This document shows, piece after piece, positions 10,596 to 22,186 of a stretch of DNA of 64,000 nt; position 1 is the stretch's first letter, and each line of letters begins with the position of its first letter. The notes under the pieces are model-generated. The model was given only the letters and a program-made list of their open reading frames with translations, was not told the origin of the DNA and searched no databases. This stretch comes from Nannochloris sp. 'desiccata' (taxonomy: Eukaryota; Chlorophyta; Trebouxiophyceae; Chlorellales; Chlorellaceae). Location: positions 248,001 to 312,000 of the forward strand of contig JAGTXX020000010.1 in the NCBI GenBank assembly GCA_019044685.2, given 5' to 3'. The position numbers and the translations under genes were made by a program.

Positions 10596-10642
10596 GAGGC
10601 CTTTTGACAGTCTCTCTCACCAATTTATTTTTGTCTCTCAAG

Positions 10643-10894
10643 CTAGCAATAGTATTGCTAGTGAAATTTGCAGGTCGTTTCTCGTTTCAGATAGAGGGGA
10701 AAATACACAAGTGCAAGTAAAAACTGAGAACGAGAAAAAACAGCAGACCAAGAAATAAAACTTACCCTAGAAATCGTTGCTGATCAACGCTGGCTATCCC
10801 CAGAGATCTGAGAGGCAGGTCGTTGACAAAGCATCCTAGAAGCTCTGCAAAATAGACGTTAAAATCTAAAAATATTTTCCTGACTCATCGGAAC
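10643..10894 (+). other. linker between E1 and DUF971 copy 1, with a copy-specific 110-bp block
   Basis: Just outside E1 is the near-palindrome CTAGCAATA-G-TATTGCTAG. The segment of about 110 bp at roughly 10694-10803 is present only here. The equivalent positions upstream of DUF971 copies 2 and 3 and of the inverse copy run straight from ...CGTTTC into AGAGATCTGAGAGG. Both edges share AGA, as expected for a microhomology deletion in the other copies. Confidence 0.6.
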
Positions 10895-11581
10895 ATGCAA
10901 AGAGCGCTGGTTAGAGCCAAAGACTTGAAAGTCATTACCCACCTTGTGACACAATTCAGATCAAATCTAAGCTCTCAAACCAACGTATGGGCGACTGCAG
11001 TTACCTTGGATAATAAAGCGAAGGTAAGCTTGGATATATTGCACACTTCAGTTTAACATCGTGGACCATCCAATTTTTAACATCTCATTTTGGGATGTTG
11101 CCGCTGCCGTTGGCCGCCCCGCCACTTTACAAGCAACGTAATCTAGACAGTGATATGAATCCACACTGATCCTTTACATATACACAATATCTAACTCTAA
11201 ATAGTGTATTATTTCCAGGCTTTAGAAATCGAATTCAACACAGGAGAGCTTTATCGGTTCCCGGCGGAGCTTCTTCGAGCTGAAAGCCCCGCAGCCAACG
11301 CCACCCATAGCTTCTCCAAAAAGCCTTCAGCACTGCCTCCAGTCGTTTCTGGGCGTCGTTATATTAATATTTTAGATGTAGAACCAGTGGGCAGGTACGC
11401 TTTAAGAATACAATTTGACGATTTACATACTACAGGAATATTTAGTTATTCGTTCCTGCATTCTCTAGGCCTGGAAAAATATAAAAGAATGAGGCAATAT
11501 ATAAAAGCGTTGAAGCAACAGGGGTTGAGTAGAGATCCTAGATCTCTTAGTCGTGTATCCAAACCAAGTAAAGATAGATAG
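10895..11581 (+). CDS. DUF971 (GBBH-like N-terminal domain) protein, intact copy 1
   Basis: There are two exons, 10895-11023 and 11219-11581, joined in phase 0 by a GTAAGC...TTTCCAG intron, giving 163 aa. Exon 2 gives a DUF971/PF06155 fold: ALEIEFNTGELYRFPAELLR, then RYINILDVEPVGRYALRIQF, then DDLHTTGIFSYSFLHSLGL, matching the family pattern of a strand pair, a Pro-Ser-rich link and the vGxYAlriqFdDgHxtGiy core. The domain occurs alone or at the N-terminus of gamma-butyrobetaine hydroxylases; the stand-alone function is not established. The N-terminus (MQRALVRAKDLKVITHLVTQ) is basic and could be a mitochondrial presequence. This is the only copy in the window with an uninterrupted frame. It lies between E1 and E2. 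Confidence 0.85.
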
Positions 11582-12203
11582 AACATTGTGTAAAAGTAGA
11601 TAAAGCAAAGTTCATTTTTGAGAGAGAAAGTCTTGTGCTTGAGAGACAATTATTTAGGCTCTCAGAGACATGGAGAGACTTTTGTTAATTGGTCCAGAGA
11701 GACGTCCGCATGACTATTTTTACTACGCCTGCGAGCCCCTGGTGCCATGGAGCACGAAAGTTTTAAATGAAGAATGATCTTTCGTATCAGCGATCTTTGA
11801 TTGGTGATCCTCTCGCTTCGTCAGCTTGCCACCCTTATCAGCATACAGGCAGATAGTACACATCATGCTTCAGCTAGGACACGGCTGTTCCCGACTGCTG
11901 GCCGCCTCCCTGCCCCTCGTCTGATAAACCGTCGCCGCCACCCAGCCGACGACGACGACCCTGCGACGGAAACCCACAGCCTCACCGACCCAGGATCAAA
12001 GCAATTCATATGGTTTATTTACACGAACCGTTAACGTAATGCTCATTATTTATTCATTATTAAAAGATGCACTAACAAAATTAAAGAAGAGCAGGGGCAA
12101 AGGAGGGCAACCAAGCAGGGTTGACAACACATTCAAAAACCATCCCCGCCTTTGCCATATAAAAACTCTACAAAATCATCTATTTATCAATCAAAACATT
12201 CAT

Positions 12204-14023
12204 TTAAAGCTGAGGGTCTAAATTTTTACCTTCTTTAGCCTTCATTGATTTGAGCAAGGCTTTTGCAGCCCAAACGTGAGCTGGCAATGGCAAGGTCACC
12301 ACCGTTTCAATTACCCCGTCATTTTCATAAACGTCCTGGGGCAGATCACGTGCAAGGGTAGATGGAGGGCGCAATGCCAGCAAATTGTACTTTACCATGG
12401 ACAAAAAAATTTCGGAGCCCTTCTTTTCACTTCCCTTTCCCAACTCTTCCTTTAGCTCACTTGCCAGCACAGCATGCTGCGGCGCTGTGGTAATGCGCTC
12501 CAGCACCATCCTCCATTGAACATCAGTCCAGAGAGGAGCCTCGCCACCTTTCGCAATGTAAACTTCGGGTTCAAAACCTCGTGTAACTGCACCAAGAGGG
12601 CCTGCTACCACTGCTTGCAACGCAGAACCCCAACTCCCCTTCAAGCCCCTTGCTTCTGCCACACACTGCTTCAACAGACCAATATTGCCGCCGCACCGCT
12701 GATAAATTTCAGACCACTGATCTTTTGCATTAGCTAGATCCTCCTTCGTTTTGAGAGAGTCATTGACGATACCACGCCACCCTCCCGCAACACCATCACC
12801 ATACATAAACTTCTCAGCTTCCTCTTCAGTTAGATCTCCAAGGACCTCTACTCGAAACTTGTCCTCGGTCATTCCAACTGCAAAGGGAAAGGAAAAGACG
12901 TCTAGTGATTTTCGACCAGAAAACCAAACAATGAGCATAAATGCAACCTACCTTGGGTTAGCCAATTAGCAAGGAAATAGTCAGAAGTGGCCAAGATCAC
13001 GTGCATTAGACGTTTTTGCTTCGAGATGCCAATAAGAAATGCAAGCAATTGTTTCAGCTCTGGTTGCAAAGGATTTGGCTCCTTCCAGTCCATGAGGTCG
13101 TTTGCTTCATCTGCAAGTGGCATCGTTTGTAAGAAAGAGTTAGTTGGAGTGGAGCATAAAAAAATAAAAAACATATCAACAGCGTCGCCGAAAACTCAGT
13201 TGCTTTTTGCATACGTTTGCATCGTACCTATAACGATCACAGGCTTCCTGGGCAGCGGTTGCAAAGCCTCTAAAATTTTGTCGAACTTGTTGATTGTAGG
13301 CTCCAATTTTCCCTCATCTTCTTTCAATTCCTTTGCCAGTTCTGCCTCAAGATCACTCTTAAAGAATGGAAGAGACGACGACAACTTGACTTTAATCTTC
13401 AGGGAAGTCAACAGCGATATGAAACGATTCCGGCCTATGGACTTTTCAATTCTTTCAATTTTCCGAGAATCTAGTTTACTGACAAGCGCCTTGGAGACCT
13501 CGTCTGGACTACGCACTGGCGTGAAGCGAGCGTCGACTTTCAGGAACAATGGCCCAATATTCTGCTGCTCATACTGTCGAAGAAGCTCCTCCAACAATCT
13601 CTGCAAGAAATAATGAACAGAACGCGGTTTTAAAAACGGTAGTTGAACTAGTCTAGAAGAAGAAAAAGAGAGAGAGAGAACACGTCGTCGTTGCCCGGGT
13701 AAGGCAGACCAGCAAAGGAAGGCAGAACTCACCGACTTCCCACAATTACGAGGCCCAACCAGCACAGTAACGAAACCAACTTCTCCACTGAACTTCTCTG
13801 TGAAATAATCCAGCTCAGTAACTCTGTTGTAGAAAGGATCTTGTGGGGGTGGCGGGGCGACTTTGGGAGCAAACAGCCCCGCCTGCACAATCATTGGTCC
13901 ATTCCCTGCTCTCAAAGTTGGTTTTGCTTTTAGCAGAGGTGGACGCAAAGTAGATCGTCCACATATGCTGTAGGATGGCACACTAGCTTGGATTCTCGCA
14001 TTGGGTGGGGCAGCCAGCAACAT
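12204..14023 (-). CDS. archaeal-type P-loop ATPase, E2 copy, four exons
   Basis: The exons are 14023-13733, 13600-13228, 13110-12952 and 12877-12204 (498 aa), with the same splice sites as the E1 copy. The Walker A motif GPRNCGKS ends exon 1, and Walker B forms across introns 2 and 3. It differs from E1 mainly in one patch of exon 2 plus intron 1, where FLKVDARFTPVRS replaces FLYINSRKTPVCS and the intron sequence changes with it. Exons 3 and 4 are almost the same as E1. The patchy difference suggests gene conversion among copies. It reads as intact. Confidence 0.78.
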
Positions 14024-14833
14024 CCAGTCTAATGCCTGCTGTTGAACAAGAGAGCAAGCTTGCAAGGGGCAGTATTCTACGCAGAATATTCGAGAGCTAT
14101 GTAATAACGGCGCTTTTGCGTTTGTGGCAGCGAGATTCTCGGCGGATTGAATTTTTGGATCTTCTCAAAGAACTTTTTCTTAGAAGCGAGTGCGCGGAGA
14201 CTGTAGATATTCGTGATTTCAGCACATTTATATATTTTATCCCAACGCTTTTTGCTGAGGGACTCCAAACTATCTACCTATTATCTGTACCTCAGGCCCT
14301 GAGGCGGTACAGGTCAAAGTCATATTTAGCCTCTCAGAGACATGAGAGACTTTATTATTTAGTCCCAGATAGACCTCCGCAGGACTATATCAATCCTTCT
14401 GCGGCCCTCTGTGACCTCAAAGCACCTTCTTTTTCAAATGATCTTTTCTGAAAACGGCGATCCTGGTAATCGGCGATCCTCTTCAGCTTTGCCGGTCCCC
14501 ACCTCTTCTTAGCGGACCGGTAGCAGCCCACATATGGCAGCTTGAGCATCAGCCCCCTGCTGCAGTCTTGCTCGCTCACAGTCTGATCAGCTGGCGTCAC
14601 CGCCGCCAGCGGCGGGCGATTAAGAACGGCAGATCCCGTTTTATTCAAAATATCTATATGTTTTTTTGAATCTCGAGTTCCAGCAAAGGACTTGTAAATT
14701 CCCTTTCATGTACTATGTTTGCCGTTGGGGGCCCCGGGGGAGCTTCAAATGAACGATGCATCAACAAGTTGACGTTCATGGGCGGGAAAGACACTTAAAG
14801 AGCTGTGGTGTATGTATAGTATCAAAAGTAATC

Positions 14834-15499
14834 ATGCCAAACCCGAAAGCAAGCATCAAATATTCCGAATTCGACCCTTCTCTCGTCAAGTTTGGCCCCG
14901 TCGGCCGCTACTCCAAAGGCGGGAAATTCGTTCCTCTCTACGGGCCAAGCAAGCAGCGTATCGTCATTCAGACTGCCATCCTCTCCTGGCCTTTTGGTGT
15001 CAGCATCTATGAGAATCCCAGGACAGGAGAGAAAACCTACTCCATCGACGTGGCCTTCCGTGACCTCCAGACCGACCCTAAAATCAAAACATTCTACGAC
15101 AAGATGCTCGAGCTCAACGAGGTGGTCCTCTCCGAGGCAGCGGATCCCTCCTGCTCCTGGTTTGGCAAGCCTATGTCCAAGGAAGTGCTCAATGAAATAT
15201 ACCGCCCCCTGGTTAAGCAGCCGAAGGATCCAAGGTATAGCCCCACCATGAAGATCAAGATTCCCGTCGCCAAGGGGGTACCCACCCCAGAATTCTACAA
15301 CGAGGCCAAGGAGCTGGTGAGCCTCGATTCCATCACCAAAGGATGCACCATCGTATGCATCCTCGAGTTGCGCCCAGTCTGGTTCGTGAACAAGACCTTT
15401 GGGGTCACCTGGCAGTTGGTACAGGCCTGCATCACCGGCAGGGCCAGCGCTGGCGGACCCCAGAAATTTAATGGGTATGCGTTTTTGGACGAGAACTAG
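14834..15499 (+). CDS. SSB-like protein (DUF5871-type), E2 copy
   Basis: The 221-aa product appears identical to the E1 copy, and the surrounding ~2 kb is also nearly unchanged, in contrast to the variable ATPase gene on the other side. Start codon and upstream GC palindrome/GAACGATGCAT block are as in E1. Identity over this length points to very recent duplication or ongoing homogenisation. Confidence 0.7.
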   Translation: MPNPKASIKYSEFDPSLVKFGPVGRYSKGGKFVPLYGPSKQRIVIQTAILSWPFGVSIYENPRTGEKTYSIDVAFRDLQTDPKIKTFYDKMLELNEVVLSEAADPSCSWFGKPMSKEVLNEIYRPLVKQPKDPRYSPTMKIKIPVAKGVPTPEFYNEAKELVSLDSITKGCTIVCILELRPVWFVNKTFGVTWQLVQACITGRASAGGPQKFNGYAFLDEN

Positions 15500-16544
15500 A
15501 CCACGTGCTGATACGCCTCCACGCCTGATTGATCATGTACCTCACCCCTGGTTTCTTATCTTCAGCATCAGGGTTTCTAATGTTGGAAAAACTAAAAATT
15601 AAATTTCCTCTTCTATGTCCATCCTTTGTTTTTGTTTTCTACTCGACAATGCTTCACCTGAGTATCACATGCGATGTAACAATACAAGGTATACAGAACT
15701 GAAACTGCCTCCCGAAGGCAAAGAGCATCGACTGTTCTCTCTTCAAACCGCTCACCAGAACCTTCGTTCAAATCATTCCAGAGTCCCCGACCACCAAGAA
15801 CTTCACTGAGGCTGCCTCTTCGAGCCTGTCTTTATCTTCTGAGACTTTAATGGTCCCCATTGATGCTGTGTCATCCTCAGATAGGGTCTGCGCGTGTTCT
15901 AGTTGCAAGCATCGCCCCGTGGTAGTCTCCTTGAAACTCTCCGGCAAAAGCACCGCCTGCCCCGGGCGGCAAAGGGGCATAGGAAAACATCAGGGACAGC
16001 GCGCGCGCCTGCTCTCGCCATTGGAGCTCCACGACCATATACGCATCGGCTGAGCTCTTCAGTTGCCTTAAAAATGTACACTGCTTCATAGAAGCTCGAG
16101 CAAAAAGCCGGGGCAGATGGTCGGGCAAGCAGTCGGGGAAATACTCGGGGCAGGCTAGAAAGCCATATAAAGAGTTGCCCTGTCTAAAAAGAACAGTAAA
16201 TACTCATCTCTGGTTCTGATGGCAAGCGCCTCTCTTGTTTTTTTAAAGAGGAGGTCTTCCTGATCGCTGATCAATCCTCAGAATCAGCTTCAGATAGAGC
16301 GCCACAAAATTGTCTCTCTGGGCAGGTGTTTAGCCCCAATTGTACAGAGGGGCTAAACGAGGCCTTTTGACAGTCTCTCTCACCAATTTATTTTTGTCTC
16401 TCAAGCTAGCAATAGTATTGCTAGTGAAATTTGCAGGTCGTTTCTCGTTTCAGAGATCTGAGAGGCAGGTCGTTGACAAAGCATCCTAGAAGCTCTGCAA
16501 AATAGACGTTAAAATCTAAAAATATTTTCCTGACTCATCGGAAC

Positions 16545-17233
16545 ATGCAAAGAGCGCTGGTTAGCGCCAAAGACTTGAAAGTCATTACCCACCTTGTGAC
16601 ACAATTCAGATCAAATCTAAGCTCTCAAACCAACGTATGGGCGACTGCAGTTACCTTGGATAATAAAGCGAAGGTAAGCTTGGATATATTGCACACTTCA
16701 GTTTAACATCGTGGACCATCCAATTTTTAACATCTCATTTTGGGATGTTGCCGCTGCCGTTGGCCGCCCCGCCACTTTACAAGCAACGTAATCTAGACAG
16801 TGATATGAATCCACACTGATCCTTTACATATACACAATATCTAACTCTAAATAGTGTATTATTTCCAGGCTTTAGAAATCGAATTCAACACAGGAGAGCT
16901 TTATCGGTTCCCGGCGGAGCTTCTTCGAGCTGAAAGGCCCAGAAACGACTGGAGGCAGTGCTGAAGGCTTTTTGGAGAAGCTATGGGTGGCGTTGGCTGC
17001 GGGGCCGTCGTTATATTAATATTTTAGATGTAGAACCAGTGGGCAGGTACGCTTTAAGAATACAATTTGACGATTTACATACTACAGGAATATTTAGTTA
17101 TTCGTTCCTGCATTCTCTAGGCCTGGAAAAATATAAAAGAATGAGGCAATATATAAAAGCGTTGAAGCAACAGGGGTTGAGTAGAGATCCTAGATCTCTT
17201 AGTCGTGTATCCAAACCAAGTAAAGATAGATAG
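16545..17233 (+). pseudogene. DUF971 copy 2, disrupted by a micro-inversion
   Basis: Exon 1 (16545-16673) and the splice sites match copy 1. In exon 2 (from 16869) the segment at about 16937-17007 is the reverse complement of the copy 1 segment 11286-11354. After ELLRAER the frame meets a stop, so the conserved second half (RYINILDVEPVGRYALRI) is out of reach. Flanking bases are otherwise unchanged. The ~69-bp flip has GCCC/GGGC at its ends. Confidence 0.85.
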
Positions 17234-17851
17234 AACATTGTGTAAAAGTAGATAAAGCAAAGTTCATTTTTGAGAGAGAAAGTCTTGTGCTTGAGAGACA
17301 ATTATTTAGGCTCTCAGAGACATGGAGAGACTTTTGTTAATTGGTCCAGAGAGACGTCCGCATGACTATTTTTACTACGCCTGCGAGCCCCTGGTGCCAT
17401 GGAGCACGAAAGTTTTAAATGAAGAATGATCTTTCGTATCAGCGATCTTTGATTGGTGATCCTCTCGCTTCGTCAGCTTGCCACCCTTATCAGCATACAG
17501 GCAGATAGTACACATCATGCTTCAGCTAGGACACGGCTGTTCCCGACTGCTGGCCGCCTCCCTGCCCCTCGTCTGATAAACCGTCGCCGCCACCCAGCCG
17601 ACGACGACGACCCTGCGACGGAAACCCACAGCCTCACCGACCCAGGATCAAAGCAATTCATATGGTTTATTTACACGAACCGTTAACGTAATGCTCATTA
17701 TTTATTCATTATTAAAAGATGCACTAACAAAATTAAAGAAGAGCAGGGGCAAAGGAGGGCAACCAAGCAGGGTTGACAACACATTCAAAAACCATCCCCG
17801 CCTTTGCCATATAAAAACTCTACAAAATCATCTATTTATCAATCAAAACAT

Positions 17852-19665
17852 TCATTTAAAGCTGAGGGTCTGGGTATTTTTACCTTCTTTAGCCTTCATT
17901 GATTTGAGCAAGGCTTTTGCAGCCCAAACGTGAGCTGGCAATGGCAAGGTCACCACCGTTTCAATTACCCCGCCATTTTCATACACGTCCTGGGGCAGAT
18001 CACGTGCAAGGGTAGATGGAGGGCGCAATGCCAGCAAATTGTACTTTACCATGGACAAAAGAATGTCCTCGCCGCTTTCTCCCAATTCTTCCTCTATCTC
18101 ACTTGCCAGCACAGCATGCTGCGGCGCTGTGGTAATGCGCTCCAGCACCATCCTCCATTGACCTTTAGTCCAGAGAGGGTCCTCGCCGCCTTTCTGAATG
18201 TACACACTTGGTTTGAAACCTCGTGTAACTGCACCAAGAGGGCCTGCTACCACTGCTTGCAATGCAGAATCCCAATTCCCCTTCAAATTCCTAGCTGCAG
18301 CCACACACTGCTTCAACAGACCAATATTGCCGCCGCACCGCTGATACATTTCAGACCACTGATCTTTTGCATTAGCTAGATCCTCCTTCGTTTTGAAAGA
18401 GTCATTGACGATACCACGCCACCCTCCCGCAACACCATCACCATACATAAACTTCTCAGCTTCCTCTTCAGTTAGATCTCCAAGGACCTCTACTTCAAAC
18501 TTGTCCTCGGTCATTCCAACTGCAAAGGGAAAGGAAAAGACGTCTAGTGATTTTCGACCAGAAAACCAAACAATGAGCATAAATGCAACCTACCTTGGGT
18601 TAGCCAATTAGCAAGGAAATAGTCAGAAGTGGCCAAGATCACGTGCATTAGACGTTTTTGCTTCGAGATGCCAATAAGAAATGCAAGCAATTGTTTCAGC
18701 TCTGGTTGCAAAGGATTTGGCTCCTTCCAGTCCATGAGGTCGTTTGCTTCATCTGCAAGTGGCATCGTTTGTAAGAAAGAGTTAGTTGGAGTGGAGCATA
18801 AAAAAATAAAAAACATATCAACAGCGTCGCCGAAAACTCAGTTGCTTTTTGCATACGTTTGCATCGTACCTATAACGATCACAGGCTTCCTGGGCAGCGG
18901 TTGCAAAGCCTCTAAAATTTTGTCGAACTTGTTGATTGTAGGCTCCAATTTTCCCTCATCTTCTTTCAATTCCTTTGCCAGTTCTGCCTCAAGATCACTC
19001 TTAAAGAATGGAAGAGACGACGACAACTTGACTTTAATCTTCAGGGAAGTCAACAGCGATATGAAACGATTCCGGCCTATGGACTTTTCAATTCTTTCAA
19101 TTTTCCCAGAATCTAGTTTACTGACAAGCGCCTTGGAGACCTCGTCTGGACTACGCACTGGCGTGAAGCGAGCGTCGACTTTCAGGAACAATGGCCCAAT
19201 ATTCTGCTGCTCATACTGTCGAAGAAGCTCCTCCAACAATCTCTGCAAGAAATAATGAACAGAACGCGGTTTTAAAAACGGTAGTTGAACTAGTCTAGAA
19301 GAAGAAAAAGAGAGAGAGAGAACACGTCGTCGTTGCCCGGGTAAGGCAGACCAGCAAAGGAAGGCAGAACTCACCGACTTCCCACAATTACGAGGCCCAA
19401 CCAGCACAGTAACGAAACCAACTTCTCCACTGAACTTCTCTGTGAAATAATCCAGCTCAGTAACTCTGTTGTAGAAAGGATCTTGTGGGGGTGGCGGGGC
19501 GACTTTGGGAGCAAACAGCCCCGCCTGCACAATCATTGGTCCATTCCCTGCTCTCAAAGTTGGTTTTGCTTTTAGCAGAGGTGGACGCAAAGTAGATCGT
19601 CCACATATGCTGTAGGATGGCACACTAGCTTGGATTCTCGCATTGGGTGGGGCAGCCAGCAACAT
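17852..19665 (-). CDS. archaeal-type P-loop ATPase, E3 copy, four exons
   Basis: The exons are 19665-19375, 19242-18870, 18752-18594 and 18519-17852 (496 aa). Exons 1-3 match E2, including the FLKVDARFTPVRS patch. Exon 4 carries the second variant set: GFKPSVYIQKGGEDPLWTKG in place of GFEPEVYIAKGGEAPLWTDV, a shortened EIEEELGESGEDIL in place of ELKEELGKGSEKKGSEIF, and a different tail (GKNTQTLSFK). Walker A and the spliced Walker B are intact. Confidence 0.78.
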
Positions 19666-20475
19666 CCAGTCTAATGCCTGCTGTTGAACAAGAGAGCAAG
19701 CTTGCAAGGGGCAGTATTCTACGCAGAATATTCGAGAGCTATGTAATAACGGCGCTTTTGCGTTTGTGGCAGCGAGATTCTCGGCGGATTGAATTTTTGG
19801 ATCTTCTCAAAGAACTTTTTCTTAGAAGCGAGTGCGCGGAGACTGTAGATATTCGCGATTTCAGCACATTTATATATTTTATCCCAACGCTTTTTGCTGA
19901 GGGACTCCAAACTATCTACCTATTATCTGTACCTCAGGCCCTGAGGCGGTACAGGTCAAAGTCATATTTAGCCTCTCAGAGACATGAGAGACTTTATTAT
20001 TTAGTCCCAGATAGACCTCCGCAGGACTATATCAATCCTTCTGCGGCCCTCTGTGACCTCAAAGCACCTTCTTTTTCAAATGATCTTTTCTGAAAACGGC
20101 GATCCTGGTAATCGGCGATCCTCTTCAGCTTTGCCGGTCCCCACCTCTTCTTAGCGGACCGGTAGCAGCCCACATATGGCAGCTTGAGCATCAGCCCCCT
20201 GCTGCAGTCTTGCTCGCTCACAGTCTGATCAGCTGGCGTCACCGCCGCCAGCGGCGGGCGATTAAGAACGGCAGATCCCGTTTTATTCAAAATATCTATA
20301 TGTTTTTTTGAATCTCGAGTTCCAGCAAAGGACTTGTAAATTCCCTTTCATGTACTATGTTTGCCGTTGGGGGCCCCGGGGGAGCTTCAAATGAACGATG
20401 CATCAACAAGTTGACGTTCATGGGCGGGAAAGACACTTAAAGAGCTGTGGTGTATGTATAGTATCAAAAGTAATC

Positions 20476-21141
20476 ATGCCAAACCCGAAAGCAAGCATCA
20501 AATATTCCGAATTCGACCCTTCTCTCGTCAAGTTTGGCCCCGTCGGCCGCTACTCCAAAGGCGGGAAATTCGTTCCTCTCTACGGGCCAAGCAAGCAGCG
20601 TATCGTCATTCAGACTGCCATCCTCTCCTGGCCTTTTGGTGTCAGCATCTATGAGAATCCCAGGACAGGAGAGAAAACCTACTCCATCGACGTGGCCTTC
20701 CGTGACCTCCAGACCGACCCTAAAATCAAAACATTCTACGACAAGATGCTCGAGCTCAACGAGGTGGTCCTCTCCGAGGCAGCGGATCCCTCCTGCTCCT
20801 GGTTTGGCAAGCCTATGTCCAAGGAAGTGCTCAATGAAATATACCGCCCCCTGGTTAAGCAGCCGAAGGATCCAAGGTATAGCCCCACCATGAAGATCAA
20901 GATTCCCGTCGCCAAGGGGGTACCCACCCCAGAATTCTACAACGAGGCCAAGGAGCTGGTGAGCCTCGATTCCATCACCAAAGGATGCACCATCGTATGC
21001 ATCCTCGAGTTGCGCCCAGTCTGGTTCGTGAACAAGACCTTTGGGGTCACCTGGCAGTTGGTACAGGCCTGCATCACCGGCAGGGCCAGCGCTGGCGGAC
21101 CCCAGAAATTTAATGGGTATGCGTTTTTGGACGAGAACTAG
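20476..21141 (+). CDS. SSB-like protein (DUF5871-type), E3 copy
   Basis: The product (221 aa) has the same sequence as the E1 and E2 copies, with the same start and upstream block. It is divergent from the E3 ATPase gene. The lack of change beside a strongly variable ATPase is notable. Confidence 0.7.
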   Translation: MPNPKASIKYSEFDPSLVKFGPVGRYSKGGKFVPLYGPSKQRIVIQTAILSWPFGVSIYENPRTGEKTYSIDVAFRDLQTDPKIKTFYDKMLELNEVVLSEAADPSCSWFGKPMSKEVLNEIYRPLVKQPKDPRYSPTMKIKIPVAKGVPTPEFYNEAKELVSLDSITKGCTIVCILELRPVWFVNKTFGVTWQLVQACITGRASAGGPQKFNGYAFLDEN

Positions 21142-22186
21142 ACCACGTGCTGATACGCCTCCACGCCTGATTGATCATGTACCTCACCCCTGGTTTCTTA
21201 TCTTCAGCATCAGGGTTTCTAATGTTGGAAAAACTAAAAATTAAATTTCCTCTTCTATGTCCATCCTTTGTTTTTGTTTTCTACTCGACAATGCTTCACC
21301 TGAGTATCACATGCGATGTAACAATACAAGGTATACAGAACTGAAACTGCCTCCCGAAGGCAAAGAGCATCGACTGTTCTCTCTTCAAACCGCTCACCAG
21401 AACCTTCGTTCAAATCATTCCAGAGTCCCCGACCACCAAGAACTTCACTGAGGCTGCCTCTTCGAGCCTGTCTTTATCTTCTGAGACTTTAATGGTCCCC
21501 ATTGATGCTGTGTCATCCTCAGATAGGGTCTGCGCGTGTTCTAGTTGCAAGCATCGCCCCGTGGTAGTCTCCTTGAAACTCTCCGGCAAAAGCACCGCCT
21601 GCCCCGGGCGGCAAAGGGGCATAGGAAAACATCAGGGACAGCGCGCGCGCCTGCTCTCGCCATTGGAGCTCCACGACCATATACGCATCGGCTGAGCTCT
21701 TCAGTTGCCTTAAAAATGTACACTGCTTCATAGAAGCTCGAGCAAAAAGCCGGGGCAGATGGTCGGGCAAGCAGTCGGGGAAATACTCGGGGCAGGCTAG
21801 AAAGCCATATAAAGAGTTGCCCTGTCTAAAAAGAACAGTAAATACTCATCTCTGGTTCTGATGGCAAGCGCCTCTCTTGTTTTTTTAAAGAGGAGGTCTT
21901 CCTGATCGCTGATCAATCCTCAGAATCAGCTTCAGATAGAGCGCCACAAAATTGTCTCTCTGGGCAGGTGTTTAGCCCCAATTGTACAGAGGGGCTAAAC
22001 GAGGCCTTTTGACAGTCTCTCTCACCAATTTATTTTTGTCTCTCAAGCTAGCAATAGTATTGCTAGTGAAATTTGCAGGTCGTTTCTCGTTTCAGAGATC
22101 TGAGAGGCAGGTCGTTGACAAAGCATCCTAGAAGCTCTGCAAAATAGACGTTAAAATCTAAAAATATTTTCCTGACTCATCGGAAC

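Larger units (their letters stand above)
5858..10642 (+). mobile_element. element E, copy E1 (ATPase + SSB-like type, ~4.79 kb)
   Basis: This is the first of at least six copies of the same sequence block. The right terminus ends at the CTCTCAAG of 10635-10642. The left terminus is a degenerate version of the CTTGAGAGACAA terminus of the other copies (TTGAGCCTGAGAAACAAATT from 5858). In outline it carries an ATPase gene on the minus strand (8260-6443), an SSB-like gene on the plus strand (9071-9736), a hairpin and a TATA box near the right end, and GAGAGAC repeats at both ends. It sits between the PWD promoter and DUF971 copy 1. Bases 5858-6440 appear non-coding. The boundaries come from comparing copies; the E1 left edge is the least certain. 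Confidence 0.75.
11638..16405 (+). mobile_element. element E, copy E2 (4,768 bp)
   Basis: It runs from CTTGAGAGACAATTATTTAG (11638) to TTTTTGTCTCTCAAG (16405); the outer 12 bp are inverted repeats (CTTGAGAGACAA), with further GAGAGAC copies inside both ends. It contains an intact four-exon ATPase gene, an intact SSB-like gene, the subterminal hairpin and the outward TATA box (16166-16171). It follows DUF971 copy 1 directly and precedes copy 2. No clear target duplication is visible because both flanks are part of the tandem array. Confidence 0.8.
17290..22047 (+). mobile_element. element E, copy E3 (4,758 bp)
   Basis: It has the same termini and internal plan as E2: left CTTGAGAGACAA at 17290, right end TCTCAAG at 22047. 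The SSB-like half is nearly the same as E2. The ATPase 3' half (exon 4) is a different variant, shared with E4. The hairpin is at 21970-22000 and the outward TATA box at 21808-21813. Confidence 0.8.

Noticed and set aside
10643..11637. DUF971 as cargo gene inside a larger 5.6-kb transposon
   Set aside because: E5 ends on non-repeated host DNA at its right terminus without DUF971, so the E ends themselves are boundaries; still possible but less simple.
12987..13613. 208-codon open frame antisense to the ATPase (also at 7226-7855 and 18629-19255)
   Set aside because: It overlaps exons and introns of the ATPase on the other strand, has Ser/Phe-rich shadow composition, and is explained by the codon structure of the real gene.
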